A stretch of DNA of 64,000 bases from Clostridium sp. OS1-26. GTDB taxonomy: Bacteria > Bacillota > Clostridia > Clostridiales > Clostridiaceae. Positions within the stretch are counted from its first letter, which is position 1, and the number at the start of each line of letters is the position of its first letter. This document shows, piece by piece, positions 28,534 to 37,867 of this stretch. The stretch lies in the NCBI RefSeq assembly GCF_030915445.1, contig NZ_CP133264.1:2418001-2482000 (forward strand), written 5' to 3'. The notes under the pieces are model-generated. The model worked only from the letters and a program-made list of their open reading frames with translations. It searched no databases and was not told the origin of the DNA. The translations under genes were made by a program, and so were the position numbers.

Positions 28534-29216
28534 ATGCCAATAGCATTGTAAAATTCTTTGTCTATGTCATGTGTAATCGAAAGCTTGTTATCTTTCCTAA
28601 ATTTAATTATACAACTTTTCATACCTTCACCGTAAATACCATCTAATGCTCCGGTATAATAGCCTCTATGTTTTAACCTTCTTTGAACTTCATACACATC
28701 TCCACCTGTATCACCTGGCAATAAAGTTCTAAATTTGTTCCAATACAATCCATAAGGGCCTCCATAAATCACTACAGTTGTTCCACAATCAACATATTTA
28801 TAAAGGTTTTCTACATCTTCATTAAACATTCTAATACACCCAAGAGATTCAGCTCCTCCAATGGTTAAAGGCTTGTTAGTACCATGTATTCCATATCTTC
28901 CCCAAGGAACGCCAAGTTGCATCCATCTTGTTCCAAACCCTTTTCCCCAGCCTGATTCTTTATTTATTATAGTCCATGTACCTATTGGAGAAGGGGTAGA
29001 TTCTTTACCTCCTGCCACGGGATACTCTTTTACTATTGCATGAGTACTATTGTCTATTAAATATAACCTGAGTTCTGTTAAATCTACCAATATGGCATAT
29101 TTATTATTTGTGGCTGTATTTATTTTTGTTGTATAGGCTTTTGCAGTTATTAGTGGGAAATAAGTCAAAAATATTGCTAGTATTAATATTGATAATATAA
29201 TTTTATGTTTTTTCAT
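28518..29216 (-). CDS. L,D-transpeptidase with C-terminal peptidoglycan-binding domain
   Basis: 232 residues with a signal peptide (1-27). The YkuD catalytic domain (about 38-155) has the conserved order YGIHGTN (His111) and ESLGCIRM (Ser124, nucleophile Cys127). A peptidoglycan-binding domain follows (about 165-228; GDTGGDVYEVQRRLKHRGYY). L,D-transpeptidases make 3-3 cross-links in peptidoglycan, often in spores or under beta-lactam stress. The next two minus-strand genes upstream are also cell-wall proteins. Confidence 0.92.
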   Translation of the reverse strand: MKKHKIILSILILAIFLTYFPLITAKAYTTKINTATNNKYAILVDLTELRLYLIDNSTHAIVKEYPVAGGKESTPSPIGTWTIINKESGWGKGFGTRWMQLGVPWGRYGIHGTNKPLTIGGAESLGCIRMFNEDVENLYKYVDCGTTVVIYGGPYGLYWNKFRTLLPGDTGGDVYEVQRRLKHRGYYTGALDGIYGEGMKSCIIKFRKDNKLSITHDIDKEFYNAIGMKPFE

Positions 29217-29297
29217 TTTAACACCTCAGCACAAATAAATATTAAAATCTTACCCTAATATTTTTTTACTATTTGCGCTTATTTACTCTTGTAAATT

Positions 29298-30016
29298 TTA
29301 CCTTGACACTCTAAAGTGATATTCTGGAGTATCTGCTGTAATAGTCTTAAATTCATATCCCATACTTTTGTAGTATTTTATTATTTTAGGAAGAGCTTCG
29401 CAGGTTGTTTTGTTTGGTTGATCACAGTGAGCTAATAAAAATATTCTATCTGGATTAATACATTTTTGAGTAGCTTCCCTAAATAGCTTATCTGGCGGGG
29501 TATTATAATCTATTCCATCTGATAAACTTAGGTTCCAATCATATATTTTATAATTTTTCGAGTGCAACTTTTCTAAAGATCTTTGCTTAGGTGTTTTTTA
29601 CTACCAGATGGAAATCTTATTACTACCGGTGAAAAACCAACAACTTTTTCAACTTCAGAAGCTGTTTTATCCATTTCATCTATAAAAGCCTTATCATTTG
29701 CATATATTTGCCTATATTTATGAGTATAAGTATGAAGTCCTATACTGTGACCTTCTTCATGCATTCTTTTCAGTGTTTGCTCTCTTCCATTAATTTTATA
29801 ACCTACCACGAAGAAAGTGGCTTTTACTTTTTCTTCTTTTAAAATATCTAAAATTTTATTACTAACTACTGTACTGGGCCCGTCATCAAAGGTTAAATAT
29901 ATAACCTTTGTATTCTCAGCAGTAACTATACTGCTGTTTACTGTATAGATATTAAAGACAATAATAGAAAGTAAAAATACTGAAACAAACACCATAAACT
30001 TGCTTTTTTTAAGCAT
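29298..30016 (-). pseudogene. Polysaccharide deacetylase, frameshifted
   Basis: The first frame (30016 to 29573) has a signal-anchor (5-30), the NodB motif TFDDGPS (Asp44, Asp45) and HSIGLHTYTH (His95, His99), then stops after KKHLSKDL. The rest, KLHSKNYKIYDWNLS to the end at 29298, lies in another frame without a real start. One added base near 29575-29577 restores about 239 residues. The second part holds WNLS and LLAHCDQPNKTT, matching the later deacetylase motifs. It would remove acetyl groups from peptidoglycan or another cell-surface glycan. Confidence 0.85.
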
Positions 30017-30035
30017 AATACATTCACCTCCATAT

Positions 30036-30304
30036 ATAGATATCCAGTTTTGGTAATTGATTTAATCAAGGTATTCATAGGGATACATCTAGCAGGACAT
30101 TTTAATGATTTTATGTTAGCTCTTGGCGAAGCTGATTTAGAACCTCAACAATCTTAAATACTGTTTGAGCACAGCAAGTTTATTTAAGATTGTTGAGGTT
30201 CTTAGCAGCAAGCAATAGAGATAACTAAAATTATTAACAGTACAGAAGATGTACTCCTATGAATACCGCTAATAAATCAAATACTCAGTTTGGATATCTA
30301 TAGT
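30036..30304. repeat. Large palindromic element, family B, copy 3
   Basis: An inverted repeat of about 270 bases fills the whole gap between two minus-strand genes. Outer arms: GATATCCAGTTTTGG and the matching CAGTTTGGATATC; next GGTATTCATAGG and CCTATGAATACC; the inner arms AACCTCAACAATCTTAAATA and its exact complement surround a GTTTGAGCACAGC core. The same core and plan occur at 59981-60225. Confidence 0.75.
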
Positions 30305-30307
30305 TCA

Positions 30308-31621
30308 TCATCCATTTATGTGTATTAAGAAAAATCTTATTTGGTTATCTCCCCAGCCTAAATCCCATGGTACATGGTATCTATCAGTAGTATGAGAATT
30401 AATTAAAGGATATCCATGAGAATCCCAGCCTGTGACTACTCCAAAGTGATCAATATTTCCTTTCTTCTCGTAGCTTACAAGATCTGCTAACTGTAACTTC
30501 CCAACTGTTCCTGTTGGTAAATCTGGTAAAGGAGCTGTTAATTCCTTAAAGGTACCTCTTTTAATAACACTGCCTTTACCACTGTATACTAAGTAGTTTT
30601 TTAATCCGTCTGCATTTACCCAAGCAGAAGTTCCTTGACTATTTCCCCATCTTGAATATTCGCAACGCCAGGTATAATCCATAGGAATACCGCCAGCTTC
30701 TTTATCCCCAAGAACTTGAGAGGCAAAATTTGTGCAGTCTCCACCAATGCCATTAAAGTCCATGTATTTTTTATTATATTTAAAATTGTTACTACTTCCC
30801 CAAGCAGCACCACAATATTTGTCAGCATATGCAGCAGCCTTATCTCTATCATAATAAAGTTTTTTATATGTTTGACTTGAGCTTTGAGAAGGTAGTATAT
30901 GTTTTATATTCATAGTAGGTGAATTTGGCGGTGTAGGGGACTCTATATTACTCTTTATATCTCCTGTATAAGCTTGAAGTGCGTCTTCAAAGCAGTCTGT
31001 ATACCAATCATTATATATTAACCATTTATCATCTTTTTTTATTAGACTTAAAGTGTGTCTTATTCCAACTCCAAAAGAATTCATAACAGGAGTTTCATCT
31101 TTAGGATAAGTGTAATCGAACTTATAGCTTTCTTCTAAAGCTATCTTAACTAATTTGGTTCCAGGATAGACTTTTTTTATTCTTACTGTAGATTGAACAT
31201 TTGCAAATTTCATTCCCCGTTGGCTAGACCAATCATGCAAATATTTAACACGTTTAACCTCATGTTCTAATGCCCATACACCATATTTTTGAGATGTGTC
31301 AAAGTATTGTTTTAAAGATAATAAGTCACCGGTAATGAAGGCGGATGAACGCTTATTATAAATATCTTCTACAGTTGCCTTTAATTCATTTTCATCATAC
31401 CCGAAAGCTAATATGAATTTTGATAAACTTCTAGTGCTATTTGAAATATTGCTTTTCTCATCTTTTGGGTAAGGACTTTCTGCTACAGAAGTGCTATCAC
31501 GCTTGCTAGAAGTAGCAGAGGCTATATACTTTCTTTGCAAGGAAAAAAATGCAATATTAATTGTGAGAATTACGATTACATATATAATGAAGCTCTTTTT
31601 ATAATTTAGTTTTCCATTCAA
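30308..31621 (-). CDS. Secreted protein with Amidase_6 domain
   Basis: 437 residues with an N-terminal membrane anchor or signal (about 9-30) and an uncharacterised extracellular middle region (45-250). Residues from about 255 match Amidase_6: YYDRDKAAAYADKYCG, then GGDCTNFASQVL (putative catalytic cysteine near 295), DHFGVVTG (histidine) and LINSHTTDRY. These papain-like domains occur on clostridial surface proteins and are thought to cut amide bonds in peptidoglycan. It is the most upstream gene of the minus-strand cell-wall group. Confidence 0.85.
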   Translation of the reverse strand: MNGKLNYKKSFIIYVIVILTINIAFFSLQRKYIASATSSKRDSTSVAESPYPKDEKSNISNSTRSLSKFILAFGYDENELKATVEDIYNKRSSAFITGDLLSLKQYFDTSQKYGVWALEHEVKRVKYLHDWSSQRGMKFANVQSTVRIKKVYPGTKLVKIALEESYKFDYTYPKDETPVMNSFGVGIRHTLSLIKKDDKWLIYNDWYTDCFEDALQAYTGDIKSNIESPTPPNSPTMNIKHILPSQSSSQTYKKLYYDRDKAAAYADKYCGAAWGSSNNFKYNKKYMDFNGIGGDCTNFASQVLGDKEAGGIPMDYTWRCEYSRWGNSQGTSAWVNADGLKNYLVYSGKGSVIKRGTFKELTAPLPDLPTGTVGKLQLADLVSYEKKGNIDHFGVVTGWDSHGYPLINSHTTDRYHVPWDLGWGDNQIRFFLIHING

Positions 31622-31942
31622 GATAGACCCTCCTTATGCTAAATTGTGTTAATAATCGCTTGGTTATATAGGCTTATTTTAGTATTTACCTTTTTAGTCG
31701 TTTTAATATGGACATTATATAAAATGTACTCTTTAATTTCTTCCACAACATTAGTTATTTGGCACATATAGTTTTTTTGCATATTACATATTTTGATATA
31801 TAATATTTACATATAATTTGAATTTAATTTGTGTTATGAGAATAATAAATCTACAAATGCTCAAAGACATTTAAGAAGCCTGTGTTATAGATTTGAAGCA
31901 GTAAACAAATAATAGTATTAATATTTTGAGGGAGTGATAAAT
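31622..31942. other. Divergent intergenic region, no gene found
   Basis: 321 bases between the minus-strand amidase gene and the plus-strand cysteine desulfurase gene. It is very AT-rich and must hold both promoters, but no box is clear enough to assign. No repeat or RNA gene was recognised. Confidence 0.5.
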
Positions 31943-33079
31943 GTGGAAGTTTACTTTGATAATAGTGCAACAACCAAGCCATACGATGAAGTAATGGAAG
32001 TTATGATAGATACAATGAAAAACTATTATGGAAATCCATCTTCAGCCCATACATTAGGACTAAAAGCAGAAGGAAAAATGAATGAAAGTAGGAAGATAGT
32101 CGCAGATACTTTGGGATGTAGTAGAGAAGAGATTGTATTTACATCAGGTGGCAGTGAAAGCAATAATTTTTTAATAAGAGGATTTATAAAAGAAGGCGCT
32201 CATGTAATAACAACTAAAATAGAGCATCCTAGTATAATAGGCACTTGCAGGCAGTTGGAAAGTGAAGGTATTAGGGTTACATATCTGAATGTAGACAACA
32301 ATGGTAGAATAGATTTAGATGAACTAGATAAAAGTATAAACAAAGATACTCAAATGATAAGCATTATGCATGTAAATAATGAAATTGGCACAGTTCAGGA
32401 TATCGAAAAAATAGGTAAACTTATAAAAGAAAAAAGTAGCAAGATTAAGTTTCATGTAGATGCTGTACAAAGCTATGGAAAATATAAAATTAATGCACAA
32501 AAATATAATATAGATTTATTATCTGCTAGTGGACATAAAATTCATGGTCCAAGAGGAATTGGAATAGCTTACGTTAGAAAAGGTCTTATGCCTAAACCTT
32601 TAATATTTGGTGGTGGGCAAGAAAGAAGCCTTAGGTCCGGTACGGAAAACCTTGCAGCAATGGTTGGTTTTGCAAAGGCTGCAGAAAAAATATATAAAAA
32701 CTTGGAAGAAAACTATGAAAAAGTATCTGAAGTTAAGAATTATTTTATAGGCAAGCTACAAAGTATATCAGATGTAAAAATTAATAGTAGTGGTGAAGAA
32801 TATTCTCCTTATGTATTAAGTGTTTCTTTTAGAGGTGTCAGAGGTGAAGTATTGCTTCATTCGCTGGAAGCAAGGGGAATATATGTGTCAACTGGCTCTG
32901 CGTGCTCAGCTAGAGGTAATAAGGAAAGTCATGTATTACATGCAATAATGCTAAAACCTGAAGAAATTCAAGGAACTATAAGGTTTAGTTTCTCAGAATA
33001 TAACACAAAAGAAGAGGTTGACTATGCTGTAGAAAACTTAGATAAATCATTAAAATTTTTGAGGAGAGTTAGCAAATGA
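31943..33079 (+). CDS. Cysteine desulfurase (NifS/IscS family)
   Basis: 378 residues from GTG 31943 (GGGAG eight bases upstream), giving the typical start VEVYFDNSATTKPYDEV. The PLP lysine lies in SASGHKIHGPRG and the active-site cysteine in STGSACSARG near residue 324. It removes sulfur from cysteine as an enzyme-bound persulfide. The thiI gene overlaps its stop by four bases (ATGA), so its main partner here is probably ThiI in tRNA thiolation. This pairing is common in Firmicutes. Confidence 0.93.
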   Translation: MEVYFDNSATTKPYDEVMEVMIDTMKNYYGNPSSAHTLGLKAEGKMNESRKIVADTLGCSREEIVFTSGGSESNNFLIRGFIKEGAHVITTKIEHPSIIGTCRQLESEGIRVTYLNVDNNGRIDLDELDKSINKDTQMISIMHVNNEIGTVQDIEKIGKLIKEKSSKIKFHVDAVQSYGKYKINAQKYNIDLLSASGHKIHGPRGIGIAYVRKGLMPKPLIFGGGQERSLRSGTENLAAMVGFAKAAEKIYKNLEENYEKVSEVKNYFIGKLQSISDVKINSSGEEYSPYVLSVSFRGVRGEVLLHSLEARGIYVSTGSACSARGNKESHVLHAIMLKPEEIQGTIRFSFSEYNTKEEVDYAVENLDKSLKFLRRVSK

Positions 33080-34215
33080 AGAAACTTTTATTAGTAAAAT
33101 ATGCACCAGAAATATTTTTAAAAGGATTAAACAAAGGTAAGTTTGAAAGAAAGTTAATTGATAATATTAAGAGTGTATTGAAGGATTTAAAATATGACTT
33201 TGTTAATGATACAGGAAGATGGTTTTTAGAATTTGAAGATATAGAGGAAGGGTTAGAGAGAGTAAAAAGAGTATTTGGAGTTTCGGAAGTATGTATTGTA
33301 ACAGAAGTAGAAGCTGATATGGAAGAAATAAAAAAACAAGCATTAAAAGAGGCAGTAGATATTAATGCGGACACATTTAAAGTTCAAACAAACAGAGCTA
33401 ACAAAAGCTTTCCTGGAACTTCTATGGATATAAGCAGGGAAATAGGAGCTTATATTCTAATGAATAGTGAAGAGCTGAAGGTTGATGTAAATAATCCTAA
33501 AAGTGTTATAAATATAGAGATAAGAGAAAAAGCATATGTATATTCTAAAAGAGTAAAAGCCGTAGGAGGAATGCCTTATGGTACCAACGGAAGCACAATG
33601 CTTATGCTCTCCGGTGGTATTGATTCACCAGTTGCAGGATATATGATGGCTAGACGTGGAGTTCAGTTAAATTGTGTTTATTTCCACAGTCACCCTTACA
33701 CCAGTGATAGGGCAAAGGAAAAAGTTAAGGAGTTAGCAAATATACTAAAGGGTTATACTGGAGATATTAAATTATATGTAGCACCTTTTACAGAAATACA
33801 AATGCAGATAATTGAAAAGTGTAGAGAAGATGAGCTTACTATAATAATGAGAAGATTTATGATGAGAGTAGCTTGTAGACTTGCGGAGCTAAAAGGAATA
33901 AATTCTGTAACTACCGGTGAGAGCATAGGTCAGGTAGCAAGCCAGACGATGGAAGGGCTTGTTGTAAGTAATGATGTAGCTGACAGACCAGTATTCAGAC
34001 CGTTAATTGCTATGGATAAGGTTGATATAATGGATAAGGCGAGAGAAATAGACACCTATGAAACCTCTATATTGCCTTATGAAGATTGCTGCACTATTTT
34101 TGTGCCTAAACATCCAAAAACAAAGCCAAGATTAGAGGAGATAAGAAAGTCTGAAAGTGTTTTAGATATAGAAAAGCTTGTAGAAGATTCCGTTGCAAAT
34201 TGTGAAGTTTATTAA
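33076..34215 (+). CDS. thiI: tRNA uracil 4-sulfurtransferase ThiI
   Basis: 379 residues. A ferredoxin-like N-terminal domain and a THUMP domain (about 60-165) are followed by the PP-loop ATP pyrophosphatase motif LSGGIDSPVAGYMM near residue 178. The C-terminal rhodanese domain of the E. coli enzyme is absent, as in Bacillus and clostridial ThiI, which take sulfur from a dedicated desulfurase. The enzyme puts 4-thiouridine at position 8 of tRNA and may also supply thiamin thiazole sulfur. Confidence 0.95.
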   Translation: MKKLLLVKYAPEIFLKGLNKGKFERKLIDNIKSVLKDLKYDFVNDTGRWFLEFEDIEEGLERVKRVFGVSEVCIVTEVEADMEEIKKQALKEAVDINADTFKVQTNRANKSFPGTSMDISREIGAYILMNSEELKVDVNNPKSVINIEIREKAYVYSKRVKAVGGMPYGTNGSTMLMLSGGIDSPVAGYMMARRGVQLNCVYFHSHPYTSDRAKEKVKELANILKGYTGDIKLYVAPFTEIQMQIIEKCREDELTIIMRRFMMRVACRLAELKGINSVTTGESIGQVASQTMEGLVVSNDVADRPVFRPLIAMDKVDIMDKAREIDTYETSILPYEDCCTIFVPKHPKTKPRLEEIRKSESVLDIEKLVEDSVANCEVY

Positions 34216-34216
34216 T

Positions 34217-34260
34217 GATATAGGGTTCAAAGCTTAATGGCTTTGAACCCTATATTATTT
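34217..34260 (+). terminator. Terminator after thiI
   Basis: ATATAGGGTTCAAAGC pairs with GCTTTGAACCCTATAT around a six-base loop, followed by TATTT. Confidence 0.85.
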
Positions 34261-34394
34261 AATAAGAAAATTATATATTAAAGAAAACACGTACATAAAC
34301 ATATAATTTAATGCTCAGAATTTTAAATAGGTACAATATGGCTTTAAATTGAATATTATGATAAAAGAATTAATAAATCTTAGGAGGCAAATAA

Positions 34395-34781
34395 ATGCAT
34401 GGTTATAGAGATCATTGCATAAGAAAAGCTTACCCATCGACGCAATTTTACTGCCCTTACTCTATGTATCAGCCTCTATGTCCATATTGGGGATATAGAC
34501 AGAAGGCAGAAGAATATCCAGCTCATCATCACAAACGTCCCCAAAAACCACCGCCAAACTATATACCTAAGTTGCCAGCTTCAGTTGGCTCCGTTGAATT
34601 TGGCAAAATGTCCCCTTGTGCTCATAAATACACATATTTATGGCTAAGGAATGGCGAATCTTTTTGGGCTTATATTATATATGTAGGTAAAAGAGCAGTT
34701 TTTGGCTGGAGATATAAAGGAGGTCGCTGGGTGCAGTTTCACTCCCGTTTAAGACAAATTAAAAACTTTACGTGCCCTTAA
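34395..34781 (+). CDS. Small Trp/Tyr-rich protein, W-domain paralogue 1
   Basis: 128 residues with AGGAGG at a good distance. The N-terminus is rich in Cys, Tyr, His and Pro (FYCPYSMYQPLCPYWGY), and the middle is a His/Pro linker. Residues 76-128 (YTYLWLRNGESFWAYIIYVG, then FGWRYKGGRWVQF) are shared with the genes at 37868-38266 and 37557-37745. I do not recognise a named family. The composition resembles small spore-coat proteins, and an M15 peptidase and a multicopper oxidase lie close by, so a spore-surface role is a reasonable guess. Confidence 0.75.
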   Translation: MHGYRDHCIRKAYPSTQFYCPYSMYQPLCPYWGYRQKAEEYPAHHHKRPQKPPPNYIPKLPASVGSVEFGKMSPCAHKYTYLWLRNGESFWAYIIYVGKRAVFGWRYKGGRWVQFHSRLRQIKNFTCP

Positions 34782-34828
34782 TTCTATTATTTTCAGTACT
34801 TTACAATTATAATTTTCTTTAATAAATA

Positions 34829-34880
34829 AAAGAAGCCTCCATATAGATAATACATTTATATGGAGATCTCCTTTATTATT
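34829..34880. terminator. Bidirectional terminator
   Basis: CTCCATATA pairs with TATATGGAG, extended by GAAGC/GATCTC mismatches, with T-rich sequence on the plus side and A-rich sequence on the minus side. It separates two convergent genes. Confidence 0.6.
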
Positions 34881-34907
34881 ATAATTTAAGTAGCTAAATT
34901 ATACTTA

Positions 34908-35747
34908 TTATGAAGGTCTTGCCCCTTCTAAAAGCTGCTCTGTGCTTAATCCAAAAGTATATTGAAAATGGGGCGGATCTACGAGAGTGATGTCATAAGA
35001 GGTCCAATTGCCTCCCCATTCTAACCCTACTTGCTGTCCTAGAGCACCCATTTTATTAAAGGTATCTATATCATCCCAAGCAATTGCGCCATTTTCTAAT
35101 GGTGCACAATCAAATGCTAATCCCCAGTTATGATATGAGTCTCCCCCTTCTGCATCAGTTACTATATCTCCTGCAGTAGTTCTCCCTTGAGCATACAGTG
35201 CATCCTGCTCATCCCAACTTCTAAAGGCCTCTACTACAGTAACATTTAGTCCATTAGCATTACATAAATCGAGAAATTGTTGCGCTAATGATGCTACGTA
35301 TGAATTTAATGAGCTTAAGGCTAATGAGCTAGGACGTTGGCTATAATCATCTGAAGGATTAGGATTAAAGAGTTGCTGTCTTGTTCTTGGATCTACAACA
35401 CCATTCATCGCAAGCCCATTGACACTTTGAAATCTAGTTACAGCATTTGTAGTTTTTGGGCCAAATATGCCATCTGGAGTTCCAGCGATGAAATATACGG
35501 AATTTAGTTGATTTTGTATCCTCTTAACCGCTGCTAATAAAGCACTCCAAGTAATTGGCCCCACAATACCATCTGATGTTAACTTGTGTTCAACCTGAAA
35601 GTCTCTTACTACCTCATCAGTTAATGAATCGAATACACCTGTAACTTGAAGACCATTATATCTATAATTTAATCCGTACAAATTCATCTGAAGCACTCTC
35701 ACCGACGGTCCTTCATAATATAATCTTAGAGTTGGAAATGTAGCCAT
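34908..35747 (-). CDS. M15-family peptidase with two peptidoglycan-binding domains
   Basis: 279 residues with no signal peptide. Two PG_binding_1 domains lie at about 14-70 (SVRVLQMNLYGLNYRYNG) and 73-127 (DGIFGPKTTNAVTRFQ). The M15 domain (about 145-265) has the zinc ligands His206 and Asp213 in YHNWGLAFD and His260 in DPPHFQ. Members are D,D- or L-alanyl-D-glutamate peptidases, including phage endolysins and spore-lytic enzymes. The lack of a signal fits either mother-cell expression in sporulation or an old phage origin. No other phage gene is near. Confidence 0.88.
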   Translation of the reverse strand: MATFPTLRLYYEGPSVRVLQMNLYGLNYRYNGLQVTGVFDSLTDEVVRDFQVEHKLTSDGIVGPITWSALLAAVKRIQNQLNSVYFIAGTPDGIFGPKTTNAVTRFQSVNGLAMNGVVDPRTRQQLFNPNPSDDYSQRPSSLALSSLNSYVASLAQQFLDLCNANGLNVTVVEAFRSWDEQDALYAQGRTTAGDIVTDAEGGDSYHNWGLAFDCAPLENGAIAWDDIDTFNKMGALGQQVGLEWGGNWTSYDITLVDPPHFQYTFGLSTEQLLEGARPS

Positions 35748-35864
35748 CGAATTTCTCCTAAAAATATTTCAATAACTATATTATGTTATTGATAAATATT
35801 TTGTGCAAAAGTTCACTTGATAAATACCAGCGTAAATGCTTATATATATGGTATTCATAATATA

Positions 35865-35958
35865 AAAAATTCACTTATATATAAGAGTATCCTACTAGTG
35901 TTAAAAACATGTATTGCAATAAAGCACTAGCAGAATATCACGGATATAAGTGAATTTT
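35865..35958. terminator. Long hairpin after the multicopper oxidase gene
   Basis: AAATTCACTTATAT pairs with ATATAAGTGAATTT; inside it, GTATCCTACTAGTGTT pairs imperfectly with AAGCACTAGCAGAATAT. It lies 28 bases past the stop of the minus-strand oxidase gene and may end its transcript, or be a mobile palindrome. Confidence 0.55.
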
Positions 35959-35985
35959 CCTGTTTGAAGCATTGATAGAGGACTA

Positions 35986-37419
35986 TTACTGATCTACCTG
36001 GATGAATGTTAGCTGTCCACCAGGATAAATTCCGTTGTTAGTCACCGTATAGTTATTATTGTTATGCATAGGATAAAAATGAGGAAGGTTACGTTTGTCA
36101 TGGTTTGCATTAGTTTGATCACATAGTTGCAGGAAATTAACAAAATCAGCATTTGGATGTTTTAATGGTTCTAGTGGAATAGTTGCAATTGAATTTTGAC
36201 TTTTAGCTAGTAAATCTTTTAGCTGACTGCGTAAATAGGGAATTGTAGATAGACCTTTCGATATATAGTTTTCATAGTTTTCTGTTTTATTGTCAGCAGA
36301 TATAATTACGTCGTAGGTTTCACCAGAGGATAAAGAAGCAGTACAGCCCATTTCTTGAACGTGATTACCATGCTTTTCAAGATTAAGTATAGCACTTAAT
36401 TTCAAAAATTGGTTTAACTCCGCGTCCTTTCCTACTATTGAAAAGTTCCATCCGTGTACATGCCAAGGGACCATTTGATATCCCATATTAATAATTCTAA
36501 GAAGGACTTTCTGTCCATACTTTATATGAACATAGGACTCATAGTTTATTGGGTTAGTATTATTCTGTATTTTATCCTTTTCAGTCTGAGGATGAGGATA
36601 TAGAGTATGTGGAAAGGCTCTTCCATTAACAAGCCAGTAATCTGGCTTATAGTCCACTGGATTATAAAATTTACTATTTAATATATTGTTATGCCAACTT
36701 GAATCTATATTAGATAAGAGAATAATGTATTCCTTATCAAAATAGGTATATGGGTTAGCATAAGCAAAATTATAATTTGTGGAATTTAAAGGAACATTGT
36801 TGATAAGTTGCTTTTCAAAATACCATTTATTAGATCTGCTTTGGTGTATTCCAGAATCCTCTAAATATTTAAGTGATGGGTATATAACAACAGCACCATA
36901 CATACCCATTTGGACATGCTGATAAGCAGCTGCATGGTTACTATATACATAGGTTCCACTACGTTCAGGTTTAAAGTAGTAGGTTGCAACAGGAGGAGAA
37001 TCTTTATAATTTGTCCATGTGGGAATGCCAAAAGAGGTTTCAGGAAAACCATCTATTTCAGCAGGTAGATTTGCTCCATGGATATGAAGTGTATGAAGCT
37101 CCATAAGATCGCTTCTATACTTCATACCAAGATTTATAAGCGTTATAAATATGTCATCATCTACTTCACCACATATAATTGGAGATGGGATTGTAGCTGT
37201 TCCTTTCATGTCAAGATATTCATTCCAGTTTAAAGGGTTTTGCCAGTTAAGAGAAGGATTAATTATATCGTTATCAATTCTAAAGAGACCACCTACGAAT
37301 CCGAATATATAAATATCCTTTGCGTTCTTTGAATTGTATAATATATCTGATGTAGTAGGAACTTTTAAAAAACCATCAGTGGAAAATAGAACATAATGTC
37401 GTACAGACACTATAAACAC
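35986..37419 (-). CDS. Multicopper oxidase-like protein
   Basis: About 477 residues from GTG 37419 (GAGG eight bases upstream; GTG 37428 is also in frame). Cupredoxin motifs are visible: LHTLHIHGAN near residue 110, a segment SGTYVYSNHAAAYQHVQMGM near 165, VPWHVHGWNF near 310, and HFYPMHNNNNYTVTNNGIYP near the C-terminus. The usual HCHxxxH of the type 1 and trinuclear sites is replaced by SNHAAAYQH, so full laccase activity is uncertain. No secretion signal is evident. Neighbours suggest an envelope or spore-coat role comparable with CotA. Confidence 0.75.
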   Translation of the reverse strand: MFIVSVRHYVLFSTDGFLKVPTTSDILYNSKNAKDIYIFGFVGGLFRIDNDIINPSLNWQNPLNWNEYLDMKGTATIPSPIICGEVDDDIFITLINLGMKYRSDLMELHTLHIHGANLPAEIDGFPETSFGIPTWTNYKDSPPVATYYFKPERSGTYVYSNHAAAYQHVQMGMYGAVVIYPSLKYLEDSGIHQSRSNKWYFEKQLINNVPLNSTNYNFAYANPYTYFDKEYIILLSNIDSSWHNNILNSKFYNPVDYKPDYWLVNGRAFPHTLYPHPQTEKDKIQNNTNPINYESYVHIKYGQKVLLRIINMGYQMVPWHVHGWNFSIVGKDAELNQFLKLSAILNLEKHGNHVQEMGCTASLSSGETYDVIISADNKTENYENYISKGLSTIPYLRSQLKDLLAKSQNSIATIPLEPLKHPNADFVNFLQLCDQTNANHDKRNLPHFYPMHNNNNYTVTNNGIYPGGQLTFIQVDQ

Positions 37420-37484
37420 TATAAACACCTCACTTTTGATTTGTTTTATTTCATAATATTCATATGTAGGTATTAAGGTACATA

Positions 37485-37520
37485 TAAAAAGCAGCTATTG
37501 AAGTTGTCAATAGCTGCTAT
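37485..37520 (-). terminator. Terminator for the minus-strand W-domain genes
   Basis: AGCAGCTATTG pairs exactly with CAATAGCTGCT around a seven-base loop; on the minus strand it is followed by TTTTTATATG. Confidence 0.8.
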
Positions 37521-37556
37521 AGTGTTACTTGGTCGAAAGTTAACTTTCGGTCTTAT

Positions 37557-37745
37557 TTACCTATAAATTACAATAGAATCAACTTTTGATATGTCTATCT
37601 CGAAGTTATCCCAAGCGAATCCATTCCATCGCCAGCCTCCAATTCGTTCTCCAACAGCGAAGGTTATCCAAGTCCAAAATTGTGCTCTATATTTGAGCCA
37701 AACATAAGCATATTTATTTATAATATCCTTTGCTGGCAGTTCCAT
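37557..37745 (-). CDS. Small Trp-rich protein, W-domain paralogue 3, start uncertain
   Basis: 62 residues from the ATG at 37745. YAYVWLKYRAQFWTWITFAV followed by GGWRWNGFAWDNF aligns with the W-domains at 34395-34781 and 37868-38266. The same frame stays open upstream to about 37857 and encodes a Pro-rich linker (SPPPISPPPNFFPTK) like those of the paralogues, so the true protein is probably longer. The ATG at 37860 would reach that frame only with a one-base indel in GGCC at 37853-37856. No good ribosome binding site is seen for either start. Confidence 0.6.
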   Translation of the reverse strand: MELPAKDIINKYAYVWLKYRAQFWTWITFAVGERIGGWRWNGFAWDNFEIDISKVDSIVIYR

Positions 37746-37867
37746 TTTATTTAATGATTGAGCTTTAGTTGGAAAAAAGTTTGGTGGAGGACTTATTGGA
37801 GGAGGAGAATTTAATAATCCGATTACATCTCCTACTGGAGGTGAACAGGAATGGCCTCATCTAAAAG

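Noticed and set aside
34908-35747. Prophage lysis gene.
   Set aside because: The M15 peptidase looks like an endolysin, but no holin, portal, integrase or other phage gene is near.
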